Part shown: piece after piece, positions 1 to 12,089 of the stretch | Layout: each line of letters opens with the position of its first letter | Numbering within the stretch: position 1 is the stretch's first letter | NCBI GenBank assembly: GCA_007026445.1 | Contig: VDMD01000003.1 | Location: forward strand, 372,001-436,000 | Direction: 5' to 3' | Length of the DNA: 64,000 nucleotides | From: Schizophyllum amplum | Lineage: Eukaryota; Basidiomycota; Agaricomycetes; Agaricales; Schizophyllaceae | The notes under the pieces: model-generated | The model's database searches: none | What the model was told of the DNA's origin: nothing | What the model saw: the letters and a program-made list of their open reading frames with translations, nothing else | Position numbers and translations under genes: made by a program

Positions 1-245
1 TTGCATACATAGATCAGCTTCCGCTCGTGGCGGCGCTAAACGTCCTGACGGCTCCGGTCATCGTCTGCGGTGTTCTCCTCGCTCCGTAGTTTATCTAATG
101 GTATTCCGTTTGTCCTGACCACCATCGTATCTCAAGGAGACGCGTACAAACGCGCTCCGAGTTACGTCCGAGGACTTGGATTCCATTAGACGGCGTCGCG
201 CACAACCCCGGACAGAGCGAACTCGTGCGCTCCCCTGCGCGACAT

Positions 246-3200
246 ATGATCATCAAGTTCCGCCCGCGCGCCTTGGCGGCCGGATCTGTGCTGCCCGCGC
301 TGCCCTTGTCTTCAGCCACCATGTCGTCGCTGGTCGCTGGGCTCAGGCGACCTCTTACGATCGGCATCCGCAGGGAGGACCCAACGCGTATCTGGGAGCG
401 GCGTGCCCCTCTCGTACCTGCACACGTCCGGCAGCTCCTCGAGAAGCACAAGGAAGCGCGCGTTCACGTCCAGCGATGCACGCGTCGCTTCTTCACCGAG
501 GAACAGTACGCCGAGGTACGTGTATACGCCTCCTATCTGGCGAACGCAGGCTCAACACGCCGCAGGCTGGCGCGGAGGTCGTCGACGATCTTTCGGAGGC
601 GCATATTATACTCGGCGTCAAGGAGCCACCATTGCATGAGATGCTTATGGATGGCGTCGCCTCGCCCAAGGACGGATCGCTCGCCAGTCGCGTCTCCCTC
701 ATGTTCTCTCACACCACGAAGGGTCAAGCATATAACATGCCGCTCTTGCGGAAGTTCCTCGCTGGACCAACGGAAGACAACCGCACGAAACCCACTCTGA
801 TCGACTATGAACAGCTCGTCAACGAGGCGGGCAAGCGTACCGTCGGGTTCGGACATTTCGCGGGCGGTCGGTACTTTTCGATGTGCACAGCTATTGCATG
901 CTCAAACTTCATTCGTCGTAGTTGCCGGTGCCTTCGAAGCCTTCCACTCATTAGGTCTCTCACTCCTGGAAAAGGGATATGCCACACCATTCCTTGTAAG
1001 CGCTCGAACCGATTCGAGTGGTTGTGCCTCTGACGTTTATTTCTGCAGTATTGTCCTCGTCCTCAATCTCAGCCAACTCTGGAAACGCTCAAGACGGCTT
1101 TTCACTACACGTCTACCATGATGGCTGAGAATGGTATTCCCAAGCAGCTGGGTCCGGTCATCGTCGGTCTAACAGGGTATGCTACTGGCCCGCCCGTCTT
1201 CACCGCGACCGTCCTGATTATGACCGCGTCAGTTCTGGTCTTGTGTCCAAGGGTGCACTGTCTATACTCAAGGAATTGCCTCACGAAATGGTCGATGTCG
1301 GACGGTTGCCTCGTCTACTCCATGATCCAGGTAAGCAAGTCCATATCTCTCCCGCTTCTCTAGCTCAAAGCCAAACTCAGATGTGGACCTCAAGAGGGTG
1401 TACATCTACCACGCTCAACCACAGGACTATCTAGTTCGCCACGATGGACAGTCTTATGATCGCTCATCGTACTACGAGACGCCTCAAATCTACTCGTCAG
1501 AATTTGCGGAAAGGGTACGTGCCAAAAGCATCTCAGAACTTGAGCTAACTTTATGTTAGGTCGCGCCGTATCTTACCATGCTGATTAATGGTGTAGGATG
1601 GCAACCCGGCTTTCCTCGCTTGATGACGCGACAGGATTTGGACAAGGCCCTGTCCCTAGCGCAGGCTTTCCCGGGCTTCCGCTTCCAGAATATTGCGGAC
1701 ATCAGTTGCGACATCGGCGTATGCGTCTTTCTCCTCTGCTGTCGCTAAACTTTGCTAAACATGCGTCAGGGCGGCCTTGAGTTCCTCAACAAAGCGACGA
1801 CGCTGTCCGAGCCGACGTATACGGAACATCCTGCAGACCCAGCGCTTCCCTCGACGACGATCATGTCTGTGGACATACTTCCGGCGGCGCTGCCTTTCGA
1901 CGCGTCCATGCACTTTAGCACGGTACTCTTCCCGTACCTTGAAGACATCGTTACTCGATACGCTGAAGGCGCGGAACACTTCTCGCCCGAGGTCGACCGC
2001 GCAGTCGTGGCGCGCAATGGGCGGCTTGAGGCGCCACACCAGTGGCTGCAGGAGGCTGCCTTCGCGAGTGATGCGGTGAAGACACCAGGAAGTGCAGCAC
2101 AGGAGCATGGCGTGCTGCGCAAGAAGCGGGTGCTGATGCTTGGGAGCGGGATGGTTGCTGGTCCGGCGGTCGAGACGATTGCCTCCCGGGGCGATGTGCA
2201 CCTCGTCGTAGGTCAGTCCCAGTCTCTGATATCCCTAAAAGGCTTATTGCTGACGACTTTTAGCGAGTAACTCGCTGTCGGAAGCGCAGAGCATCGCCGC
2301 TGATTATGAAGGAGTGGAACATCGTGTGATAGATATGGCAGACGACAGCGCTGTTGTGTCTTTGGTTTCGCAGGCCGACGTTGTCATCAGGTGCGCTGGT
2401 TGACAAACTCTATGAAGTGGTGCTGATATTTCAATTCTGTAGCCTTTTGCCAGCAACTCTGCACCCAAAGGTTGCCACCGTATGTATCGCGCAGAAGAAG
2501 CACCTTGTCACCGCGTCGTACATTTCCGACGACATGCGCGCCCTTCACGACTCGTAAGCTAGACCGTACCCTACTCAACGCCTACTCCCCGCTTACCCAA
2601 CCGCCACCTTGCCACCCAGAGCTCACGCGAACGGTGTACTCCTGCTCAATGAGATTGGCCTGGACCCCGGCATCGACCACTGCTCTGCCATGCAGCTGCT
2701 GGACACGATCAGGAGCAAGGGCGAGGAGCCCACGTCTTTCATCTCGTTCTGCGGCGGGCTGCCTGCGCCGGAGGCGGCGGACAACCCGTTCAAATACAAG
2801 TTCAGCTGGAGCCCGCGCGCGGCTCTTACGGCGATCTCGCAGAATCCGGCGCTGTATAGGCTGGATGGGGTGGTACGTAGTGCAGCTCTTCATACGCGGG
2901 TGATAATGTGCTAACAATCGCTCAGACGCACTCGCTGCATGCCGGGCAGGAGGTGCTGGATAATCATTTCCCTGCCTTCCCAATCAGGGACGGAGACGAG
3001 GTGCTCAAGTTTGAGGGCCTGCCCAACCGCGATAGCCTGCAGTACATCTCGGAGTATAAACTGCCTAAGAACATTGGCACAATGCTGCGTGGTACACTGC
3101 GGTACGTGTTAAACGCGTACGGAGACCTGTCATGTGTTGAACGACCTCTTCTAGATACCCTGGTTTCTTCAACCTCATGCGGGCGTGCTACGCGGCGGGC

Positions 3201-3845
3201 CTTCTCAACACAAGCAAGAAGATACAGCTGGGAAACTGGGCCGACCTCGTGCCGAGCGCCTACTCCGCCGTGAGCGGTTTGACGACGGACCGCAAGAATC
3301 TGGAATCAATACTGCCCGACCTTGAGCAAGCCGACCAATTCCTCGACGCAATGAAGTGGCTCGGACTCGTTCCCGGCGGCGCCCCTGCCGGGTCCGGTTC
3401 ACCGCTTCCTCCCCTCCCGGAAGGCGCACACGCACCACTGGACTTCTTCGCGTACCTCCTGACCGCGAAGCTGCGCTTCCTGCCCGGCGAGCGCGACATG
3501 GTGGCGCTCACGCACGAAATACGGACGACAGACCAAAGGTCGGCAGCGCGCACGTACCGCTCGACACTCGTGGCCTACGGGACGGAACGCCATTCTGCGA
3601 TGGCGCGGACGGTGGGCATTCCGGTAGCGCTCGCGGCACTGAGCGTGCTGGATGGGAGGATCGGCGTGCGCGGCGTGCAGGGCGCGACGGATGGGAGTGT
3701 GTATGCGCCGGTGCTGGAGGGACTGGAGGAGGCGGGGATTGGGATGGTGGAGAGTGTGGAGAGGGTTCCGGAGGGGGGGGATGAGTACTCGATTTTGGAG
3801 ACGTTTGAGAGGAGGCAGAGAAGCCGGCGTGAGCGGCAGGCGTGA
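246..3845 (+). CDS. Bifunctional lysine-ketoglutarate reductase / saccharopine dehydrogenase (AASS type)
   Basis: Predicted two-step lysine enzyme. The N-terminal half (LKR) condenses lysine with 2-oxoglutarate to saccharopine; the C-terminal half (SDH) oxidises saccharopine to glutamate and aminoadipate semialdehyde. The spliced protein (about 10 introns, e.g. 516-565) starts with the alanine-dehydrogenase-like block ending [11 protein letters not shown], continues through [15 protein letters not shown], and moves near 2.13 kb into the SDH Rossmann motif [13 protein letters not shown], then GLDPGIDH and the C-terminal block to 3845. Both halves match animal and plant AASS over their whole length, unlike yeast, where Lys1 and Lys9 are separate. 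The ATG at 246 gives a basic, Ser/Ala-rich leader that could be mitochondrial; ATG 321 would drop it. The open frame begins upstream at a GTG (225). Broken copies of this gene lie at 31, 41-44 and 47.8 kb. The family call is firm; the direction of use (catabolic or biosynthetic) is inference. Confidence 0.88.
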
Positions 3846-4239
3846 AGGACCGAGGACTAATGCAGAATTGACGGGTCGTCAAGGACATGGAGGTGGACAT
3901 CAAGGACTTGGAAGCACGTCTTCTTTGTATACTAGACGCATACCTACTCATTTTTCACAATGGATGATATATTTATGAAGAGCTCGAAGGATCCGAACTA
4001 CTGTTGAGAAATTTGCGAGGAACTCACTGGCACAGCACTAGGTCCTGGTTGGGATCAATACGCGTCAACAGTCCCAAAGGCAATTCCAGATCGGGAAATC
4101 CTTGTTTCGGTCCTGCGATCATCGCCCTTTCGCGTCGCGTCTGCAATTGCATCTTACCTACCTTGCGAAGCGGCTCTGCATCTTGATACCACCGCGACGA
4201 CGCGAACCCATCTGCCTTGAACATCAGAGCCTATCCACC
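3846..4239. other. Intergenic spacer between the AASS-type gene and RRP42
   Basis: These 394 bases follow one plus-strand stop and precede the next plus-strand start. They should hold the 3' UTR of the AASS-type gene and the promoter and leader of RRP42. No ORF with coding character, repeat or RNA gene was recognised. Confidence 0.5.
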
Positions 4240-5959
4240 ATGGCCGCGCCCATCTCCAAAGCCGAGAAATCCTTCATCCAAGCGGGCATCCTCCTCGATA
4301 CACCCACCCGCCCCGACGGACGCGCCCTGCACGAGTTTCGCGATATACAGCTAGAGACGGGCGTTGCGCCGCTGGCTAGCGGGAGCGCGCGGCTGACGAT
4401 CGGCGCGGGGAAGGATGGGAGTGGGGGCACGGAGGTGTGGGCGGCGACGAAGCTGGAGGTCATTGATGTGGCGGAGGGGGAGAGGCGGGGTGTGGTGTGC
4501 TCCGTGACTTGGTGAGTGGTCTACTTGAGTGAGATGCGCATCCGCTCCTTCCTTCCTTTAATCCTTCCTTCTTTTGATCCCTTCACGTAGTTTGATCTCA
4601 CTCATGTTCTCCCCTCCCCTCAATCCCCTCCTTCACCTGTCCACTCACTCCAAGCGCATATACCCAACTCATTTTCCTCCCTTCCCTTCCTTACTCTGCC
4701 CGCACCACTAACTAACCCCCAGCCAGCTCCCCGCAGGCCTACCCACAACTTTCCACTCCCGCCCTCGACGACCTCCAGCACGACCTCGCCGCGCTGCTCG
4801 ATGACACCCTCTCCCACCCCTCGCTCCTCCCCGCGAACCTCGTCATCATCCCGGGCGATGAGGCGACAAACGCCAACAACGAACCGAACCAGTCGGGCAC
4901 CCGCAAACGCGCCCCACCACCCAAAAAGGCCTGGCTCCTCGCGCTCGACTGCGTCGTGCTCGCCGCTGCGGGCAGCGTCATGGACGCGCTGTTCATGGCC
5001 GCGCGCGCTGCGCTATGGGACACGCGGGTGCCCAGGACGCGTGCGGTGGAGTATCGGGCAGCAGGCAGTGGCTCTGGCGCGAAAGTAGGCCAGAGTGCAG
5101 GTTCAGGTGCGCAGGATGTTCTTTCTGCCTGTCGTGCTTACATCTACTTGTCGTGCTTCATCTACTTGTTGTGCTTCTTCCATCCGCCGTACTTGATGAA
5201 CTTGTCATCTGACGGAGTTTTAGGTGCAGCAGCAGCAGGCGCAGGCGATATGGACGTCGACGCGCACCCCGCTAGCGCCTTCGACACGCGCGACTCCGTG
5301 CGCGCGGCAGCCGACTTTGAGCTGCTGGACTATTGGGAGGAGGGCGAGGTGCTGGAGGGGAGGGCCAGATGGCCGGTGGGGGTAACGTTGAATTTGGTGA
5401 GTGGTGTTGGAGGTTGTTTGGACTTGGTGGGGGAGGCTGCGTGTAATATTGGAGGTCGTGTTTGGCAAGGGCGTGTGATGTCGAAGGTTGTGGTGTTCGA
5501 GGTTGTGTGATGTTGGAGAATATGTCAAAGCTTAAGTGGCATGGCGGATCAATTGCATCCCTCCTTCCATTCCTTTGTTGTGGTCGTTCGTCTACTGACG
5601 CGCTCACTCTGCCAGATACCCCCTTCGCCCGTCTACTTCCTCGATGCCAGCCCGCAGGAGGAGGCCAGTGCCCCCATGCGCTGCTTCGCGGCGTACTCTT
5701 TCGATGATGGGCCGAGGTTGCAGGCGCTGCGGCTGTTGGGGTCGGCCGAAGTGCCTTTGGGGGACATGGAGAGGTTGCTGAAGGTGTGTACGCTGGCCTG
5801 CTGCGTATCTGCAGCCCACGGATGGTCTTCATCTCATGAACCATACAGGAAGCGGAGAACTGCGCATTGCAGGTGTACACAGCGCTCAACATGCGGCTAG
5901 AGCAGGAGGACGTACGCCGGGAGCAGGATGAGCGGCAGCGGTTCAATGTAGCCCGATGA
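4240..5959 (+). CDS. RRP42: Exosome complex subunit RRP42 (EXOSC7-like, RNase PH fold)
   Basis: Core ring subunit of the RNA exosome, which degrades and trims RNA 3' to 5' in nucleus and cytoplasm; in eukaryotes the RNase PH ring subunits are mostly structural. The start MAAPISKAEKSFIQAG followed by RPDGRALHEFRDIQLETG and SGSARLTIG is the typical RNase PH N-terminus and fits Rrp42/EXOSC7 best. Further conserved parts are WLLALDCVVLAAAGSVMDA and the C-terminal helix ENCALQVYTALN, reached after introns near 4.51-4.73, 5.11-5.22, 5.4-5.62 and 5.78-5.85 kb. An acidic low-complexity insert lies near 5.25 kb. The ATG at 4240 has a good context (CCACCATGG). It is the second of three closely spaced genes and ends about 75 bases from the convergent membrane-protein gene. 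RRP43/46 are less likely alternatives. Confidence 0.82.
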
Positions 5960-6032
5960 TAGGCCGCGAATGCATGCATCATGATAATAAATAGTGTACA
6001 ATGATTGCGGTGAAGTTGTGTGTCCCTCCAGC

Positions 6033-6648
6033 TCACGGCTCGTCCATGCCCACGAAAGTATCCGCCATACCTGCGACACCCTCCATCCAGCCTGCTTCTC
6101 CCTTCTTCGCTGTCGCCTGTCCTGCTGCTGCCGTTGACACTGGCGTCTCCGTGATCATTGCCTCCACTGCATCGCCCGTCTGCGACGCAGCGACCGATGA
6201 CAGGCTCGCGGGGGGCACGTGCTCCTTCACGGCGACTGCGATGGCGGAGGCGAGATCCTTGCTCTGCAGCCCGAGCGCGTCTGCCAACGCGTTGATTCGC
6301 GACTCGACGGTCTCGTCGCCGGCGTGGTGGCCTATTTTATCGGGGTCGCGGCCCTCGGGGGTTTGCATGTAGTTGGGGCGCTTGCCCATAGCGAGGTTCC
6401 ACCAGCCGCCAACCTGGGGAATGGTGTGAGTAGTGGACATATATAAATTATGGAGAAGGAAGCCGGCGCACCTCTGTCTTTATTTGCACCGTCCTGTACG
6501 AGTAGTACGCGGTGATGAGCATGAGGATGGCGAAGAGCGCGTAGATGAAAGTGGAGAAGTTGGTCTTGGAAAGCGGCGCGTCGACGGGGCGCGTCACGGG
6601 GCCCTTGCGCGGCGGCGGGAGGTTCTTCTTCGACTTGGGGGAGGACAT
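6033..6648 (-). CDS. Small single-pass membrane protein, unknown function
   Basis: Two exons (6648-6472 and 6413-6033; intron 6414-6471) give a protein of about 185 residues. The N-terminal 30 residues are basic and proline-rich (SPKSKKNLPPPRKGPVTRP). One transmembrane helix follows (around FIYALFAILMLITAYYSY), then a soluble tail with GGWWNLAMGKRPNYMQTPEG and an acidic, Ala-rich C-terminus. A positive N-terminus before a single helix fits a signal-anchored protein of the ER or a mitochondrial membrane. I do not recognise the family. It is transcribed away from BUD32, with under 200 bases between the two start codons, so they may share a promoter. Confidence 0.72.
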
Positions 6649-6845
6649 GATGCGACTTCAGTGTATACAACGGTGGGCGTCGTGTTCAAGATACGACGCG
6701 CCATCTCGGTTTTGTGCGCGCGCTCTGCGTGACGTCAGTGCGTCATGCCATGACGCGCTGCTGCAAGACGGCTGCCAAATGCGGCGCGCCCATTGTCCCG
6801 TCGTCCGGCCCGTGTAGCCCGTTCCTGCTCCTGATCGAATCCCTG

Positions 6846-8292
<1,447 letters not shown>

Positions 8293-8641
8293 TCAAACAG
8301 TGGACGATCCCGGAGCTCCTGTCTGCTGGGTCTGCAACCCACGCACTGAACGAAGAGATTGAGCATCTGATCATCCGCGATCCACCCCAGTCCCCCTTAC
8401 CTCTCGCGCGCGCCTCTGTATAGTCTCCCGAGCGATGCGCCTGCGTGATAAGGTCCAGCGTGACAGGATCATCCTGTAGGCGTTGAATACAATCAAGGAT
8501 GTTCAACGTAGGCGGCGCGGGACGTCCTGGGAGGATGAGGAGAAGTTGGTAGATCGCCGCCGCGCTGATGATGGCCTTCGACGGATCTGGCATGGTTGCC
8601 GTGAACGCTGAGATATACTCGTCTGAGGGTTCCTCAGACAT
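8293..8641 (-). CDS. Small hypothetical protein
   Basis: A first exon from the ATG at 8641 encodes MSEEPSDEYISAFTATMPDP and then a helical stretch, SAAAIYQLLLILPGRPAPPT, followed by DCIQRLQDDPVTLDL. A 34-base GT-AG intron near 8.36-8.39 kb (GTAAGGG...GATCAG) joins it to a short Gln/Ser-rich tail that stops at 8293, giving about 100 residues. Without that splice the frame also stays open to 8228. No family is recognised. It is divergent from NTPase gene A, with 171 bases between the starts. Codon use looks coding in the first exon, but the 3' end is uncertain. Confidence 0.4.
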
Positions 8642-8812
8642 GGTCGGATCGAACGCAGCGATGTGACGGTTCGGGTGAGAGCCTGCAAGGCTTCAAAGTT
8701 CGTCTTTCCAGGGCGTTACGGGCATGTTACAGTGATAACGGCGGTAACGGCGTTATTGGTCACGCTCGTGCCTTGCCCTCATCCATAACTTGCTCTGAAT
8801 AGACTCCTCACC

Positions 8813-11669
8813 ATGGCTCCTCACCGCACTCAAGGCGTTCTACGTGAAGCGCTAGAGGGAGAGCCTGATCTAGCTCTTGCTTTGTCCAAGCTGCTTGTGA
8901 TCTTCTTTGAAGAACGCTTGCAACCACAAGACCCGCGATATATTTCCGAGGCGGCTTGCCGCGACCTCTTGCGTGAGCACAGCGACGTCAAGTTGCTTCT
9001 AGAGTCGGCTATCAGAGAACAAGATTATGAGCTGCTTTGGAACTGTGGTATGTCGAGACTTTTCGAACAGATGGCAGTTCCTCATGAACACATTCATCCC
9101 AGGACTCCTTCAATTCAAGGACGCCGAACTGCGCTCTGAGAGGCCGCAGACGTTGAGTGATTATGCTATCGACTTCCACATCGATAAATTCGTCGCCACC
9201 TATAGGGACGCATTCAAAGCTTACGCGCAGAATCCGAAGGAATTTTCGCACTGGATACCGGATGACACATATCACGAAGAGGGCCTGATCCCTCCCGCCT
9301 ACAAAGACTTCATAATGTCATTGCGTCTTCCTCTTGACGGTGATGACCGTCCGTCTCTTCTACCGCACGAGCTGGGCAAGCATCCTTCGACTTCGCTTTT
9401 AACTCGGCTGAAAAACATCTTTCAGCCTAAGCAACATACGTGCGTGCGGCCATCGCTGTCTGCGCATACTCATTGACGCCGTTACAGCCTTTTCACGAAC
9501 GCTGCAGCAACGGGAAAAACACGGTTGCTTTTCGAAGGCCTTTCGACGCGTTGGGGTCTCTACATTACCTGCTCTATCAACGACACGCGACTTGGGTCAG
9601 CAGACATGGACACTGAGATCTGCACCTCTGAGTTCTTCAGACAGCAACGCCACACGAGCGACAGTGGTACATCGCACGCGGAGATCGCTGCTCGCAACGT
9701 TCAGGTCGCTCGCCAATTGTCCGAACGAATCCTGCTAGCCAGGCTCACCGCCTTCAACCTGTACCTGGACAGCATTCCAGACTTGCGCGATGAGCAGTGT
9801 CGGCAGCGCTGGCTTCTCCTTCAGCTGCTGCCCCAGGTCCCGATGGGACATGATATCTTCTTCGCTCTTAGGAGGTCTTTGAGGCTCCCTCGCATCAGCT
9901 CCGAGTACGTTCGACACCAGATCGCGGACACGCTCCTCAAGATACGGTCCAAGTTGGGCCGTGACGAGCCGATTTTCTGTGTGCTGGACGATGCACAGCT
10001 CGCGAGCCGCCACTATGCTGGTGAATTTGGACAGTCCAGCGCTCTGCGAGAGATAGCCCGCGTCTGGGAGGAGTTCGAAGGCCTGACGGTGGTATTGGCC
10101 GGGACGCCCTTCAATATGGTCCCATTCGGTTTACCTGACGCCGAGAAGTATCAGTTATGCACGGACACTGGCTCCTTTGACGATTATGACGCCCATGCGA
10201 CTTACGTGCGGCGCTACTTGCCACCGGATGTGGTTGCGTCCGAGTCGGGCGACAAACTTGTCCATCGTATATGTCTCTGGCTTCGAGGACGGTGTGTAGT
10301 GTTTTTCTTCTACAGTTTTGCGCAACTGAGAGGCCGCGCTGTAACAGGTACGGCATCACATCCATGTTCATCGACTGCATGCTAGCTACGCGCTTTTTGA
10401 GCCCGCACACACTGCTGAGCGCGTACCTAGCGAAGTATGCTCGCGTCGAGCCTGAGGACCGTCCCGTTCAGATGAACAATATAACAAGGCATGATTACGG
10501 CAGGCTCATTTATGGTCTCGGTCGGTACGACGCACACGCCAAGCTCGTGCAAGGTGAGCCGGTTGTTGACTACCGTATTTTCTAGTCTGAGCCTTTGCAG
10601 ACCACCAGGCCTGGGTCACCATGCAGATGGTCGTCCAACGTATGGTCACTCTGCGGCACGAGAGCGTGAAGATCACCCAAGACTGCTTTCGTCTCGTAAC
10701 GCTTGGGTTCGCCATCTTCTCCAACACCGACGGCACAGAGGTGACGGTCGACGAGCCCATTCATGTCTTCTCCGCGGTCGACGCGCTATTCCGACAGTCG
10801 CAGCCCGCTCTAGGCCTCCTCTGCACCCAAGCGGTGTCCAGATTGGAAACATGGCCGACTTCTTCGTTCTTCCACCTCGCTCTTGTCCCTTTGATGATGG
10901 TGGCCATGAAAAGTAGCCCCCGGCTTTGCGACCTCTTCATGTTTGCCGAGCCGCGACCTCCCTGGGCTACACAGACATTCAGGCTTGTGTGCATGACGCG
11001 CGAGTCCGACGCAAAGCGCGTCGTGTCGCACGCTACTCCATACGTTACTTCGTTTCCAGCGCGTGGTTTTCACGATAGCTGGGCCACGGAATCACCGGAG
11101 TGGCTGAACCATACCGTATCCGAGCCATTCTGCGTCGCTTCGGGGTTCAGCAATGCCGAACTCTTGTGGACCGTCCAACTCGAAGACAGTACTCTCGTCC
11201 ATGTGGCCTTCAAGGCCATGCTCAAGAATGAGCATGTCGATGTCTCTAACGAGCAGGTTGAGGAGATTATCGCCCGGCTGGCGCCCGAGCGTATATTCCA
11301 GGTATGTGCCTACCAATGCCAGATATCCCGCCCTTCGCGCTCATCAGCCTTCACCAGGTCCCCGCTCCTCCTGAGGCTGGCGCACAGTCCCAGTTCTTTG
11401 ACCTTCCGACGCCAGTCACTGATGCAAACAGCCCGCCGATCATACGTGTATTCGCGACATACCCGGCTGTGACGGACGTGAGCGTGCTTCGTCGCGACGC
11501 GTCACCGCAACCTAGAGCCGCTCTCAATTGGAATGTAGTGGAGGGGATGTCAAGTGACGATCTCCCTGTTCAGAGTATAATCCAACGTGTATTCTGCGCG
11601 TCGATCATCCCCCGTAGAAGGCGGTTGGTGGGCGATGGTCCAGGGCTGCGAGTGGCAGCCGAGAATTAG
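8813..11669 (+). CDS. P-loop NTPase family member A (Crinkler/RHS-like architecture, inferred)
   Basis: Six exons: 8813-9047, 9103-9439, 9488-10291, 10348-10553, 10601-11301 and 11358-11669; 864 residues, uninterrupted. Residues 1-80 are helical (LALALSKLLVIFFEERLQPQD). Residues 85-190 form a second conserved region ending IFQPKQHT. The NTPase has Walker A N-A-A-A-T-G-K-T (GKT at 200-202), Walker B FCVLDDAQ (DD about 358-359), a sensor-like strand VVLAGTPFN, then LCTDTGSFDDYD and ICLWLRGR. The C-terminal domain carries WATESPEWL (E about 691), then NAELLWTVQL and HVAFK (K about 732), spaced like a worn PD-(D/E)XK nuclease. The last exon ends in a basic segment (IIPRRRRLVGD). Closest relative in the window is B. 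Family assignment to Crinkler/RHS-type proteins is inference; a STAND-like ATPase is the alternative. No signal peptide or clear membrane segment. Confidence 0.82.
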
Positions 11670-12089
11670 ACCCGTACCCGGCGTACCGTACTCTCTTCAC
11701 GAACCCCGGCGATATAAAGTGTAATCTCATCTACAATTGTTTCCCATAACCACGCCGTCTGGTATCGAATGTGAATATCTCATCGAGGCTAGGTAGTTAT
11801 TGAAATGATCTGTTCAGGGACCGAGTTGTCAGATTCAGAGACCAGTCAGAGACTCAGAGTCAGAGTCGGGCTAGGTCCAGCGATTCAGTACTTCAGTCAC
11901 ATCAGTGGCAGCGTGACTGTCATGACTCACGTGCCAGTTCATTCCCCGGCCCGGTCGGCTGCCTCGCTGCTGCAGCCTGCACCCAAACTGCACCTGGCCT
12001 GCACCCTGCGTGCATCAAGCTCCTCTTTATCGTCAGTGTCGTCCGCACCGTCCTCCTCACTGGGATACAAATTTGACTACAGATATTAC
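11670..12089. other. Spacer between tandem paralogues A and B
   Basis: Contains the 3' UTR of A and the promoter of B. At 11828-11870 there is an imperfect short tandem array of AGTCAGA/CAGAGT units. A CACGTG box lies at 11928-11933. The frame of B is open upstream of its chosen start through this spacer, but that stretch is low-complexity and has no counterpart in A. Confidence 0.45.
11928..11933. promoter_or_regulatory. CACGTG box upstream of NTPase gene B
   Basis: Palindromic E-box (bHLH-type site) 157 bases before the chosen ATG of B. The same hexamer precedes C/D, E/F and G. Confidence 0.4.

Noticed and set aside
8813..11669. NLR-type immune receptor (NACHT or NB-ARC) as the identity of the NTPase family
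   Set aside because: No repeat domain (WD40, ankyrin, TPR) follows the NTPase and the typical NACHT/NB-ARC motifs after Walker B are not seen; kept only as a remote alternative.
11805..12089. Upstream ATG for NTPase gene B giving about 95 extra residues
   Set aside because: The extra part is Ser/Ala-rich low-complexity sequence with no counterpart in the other copies and includes the likely promoter with CACGTG; ATG 12090 is preferred.
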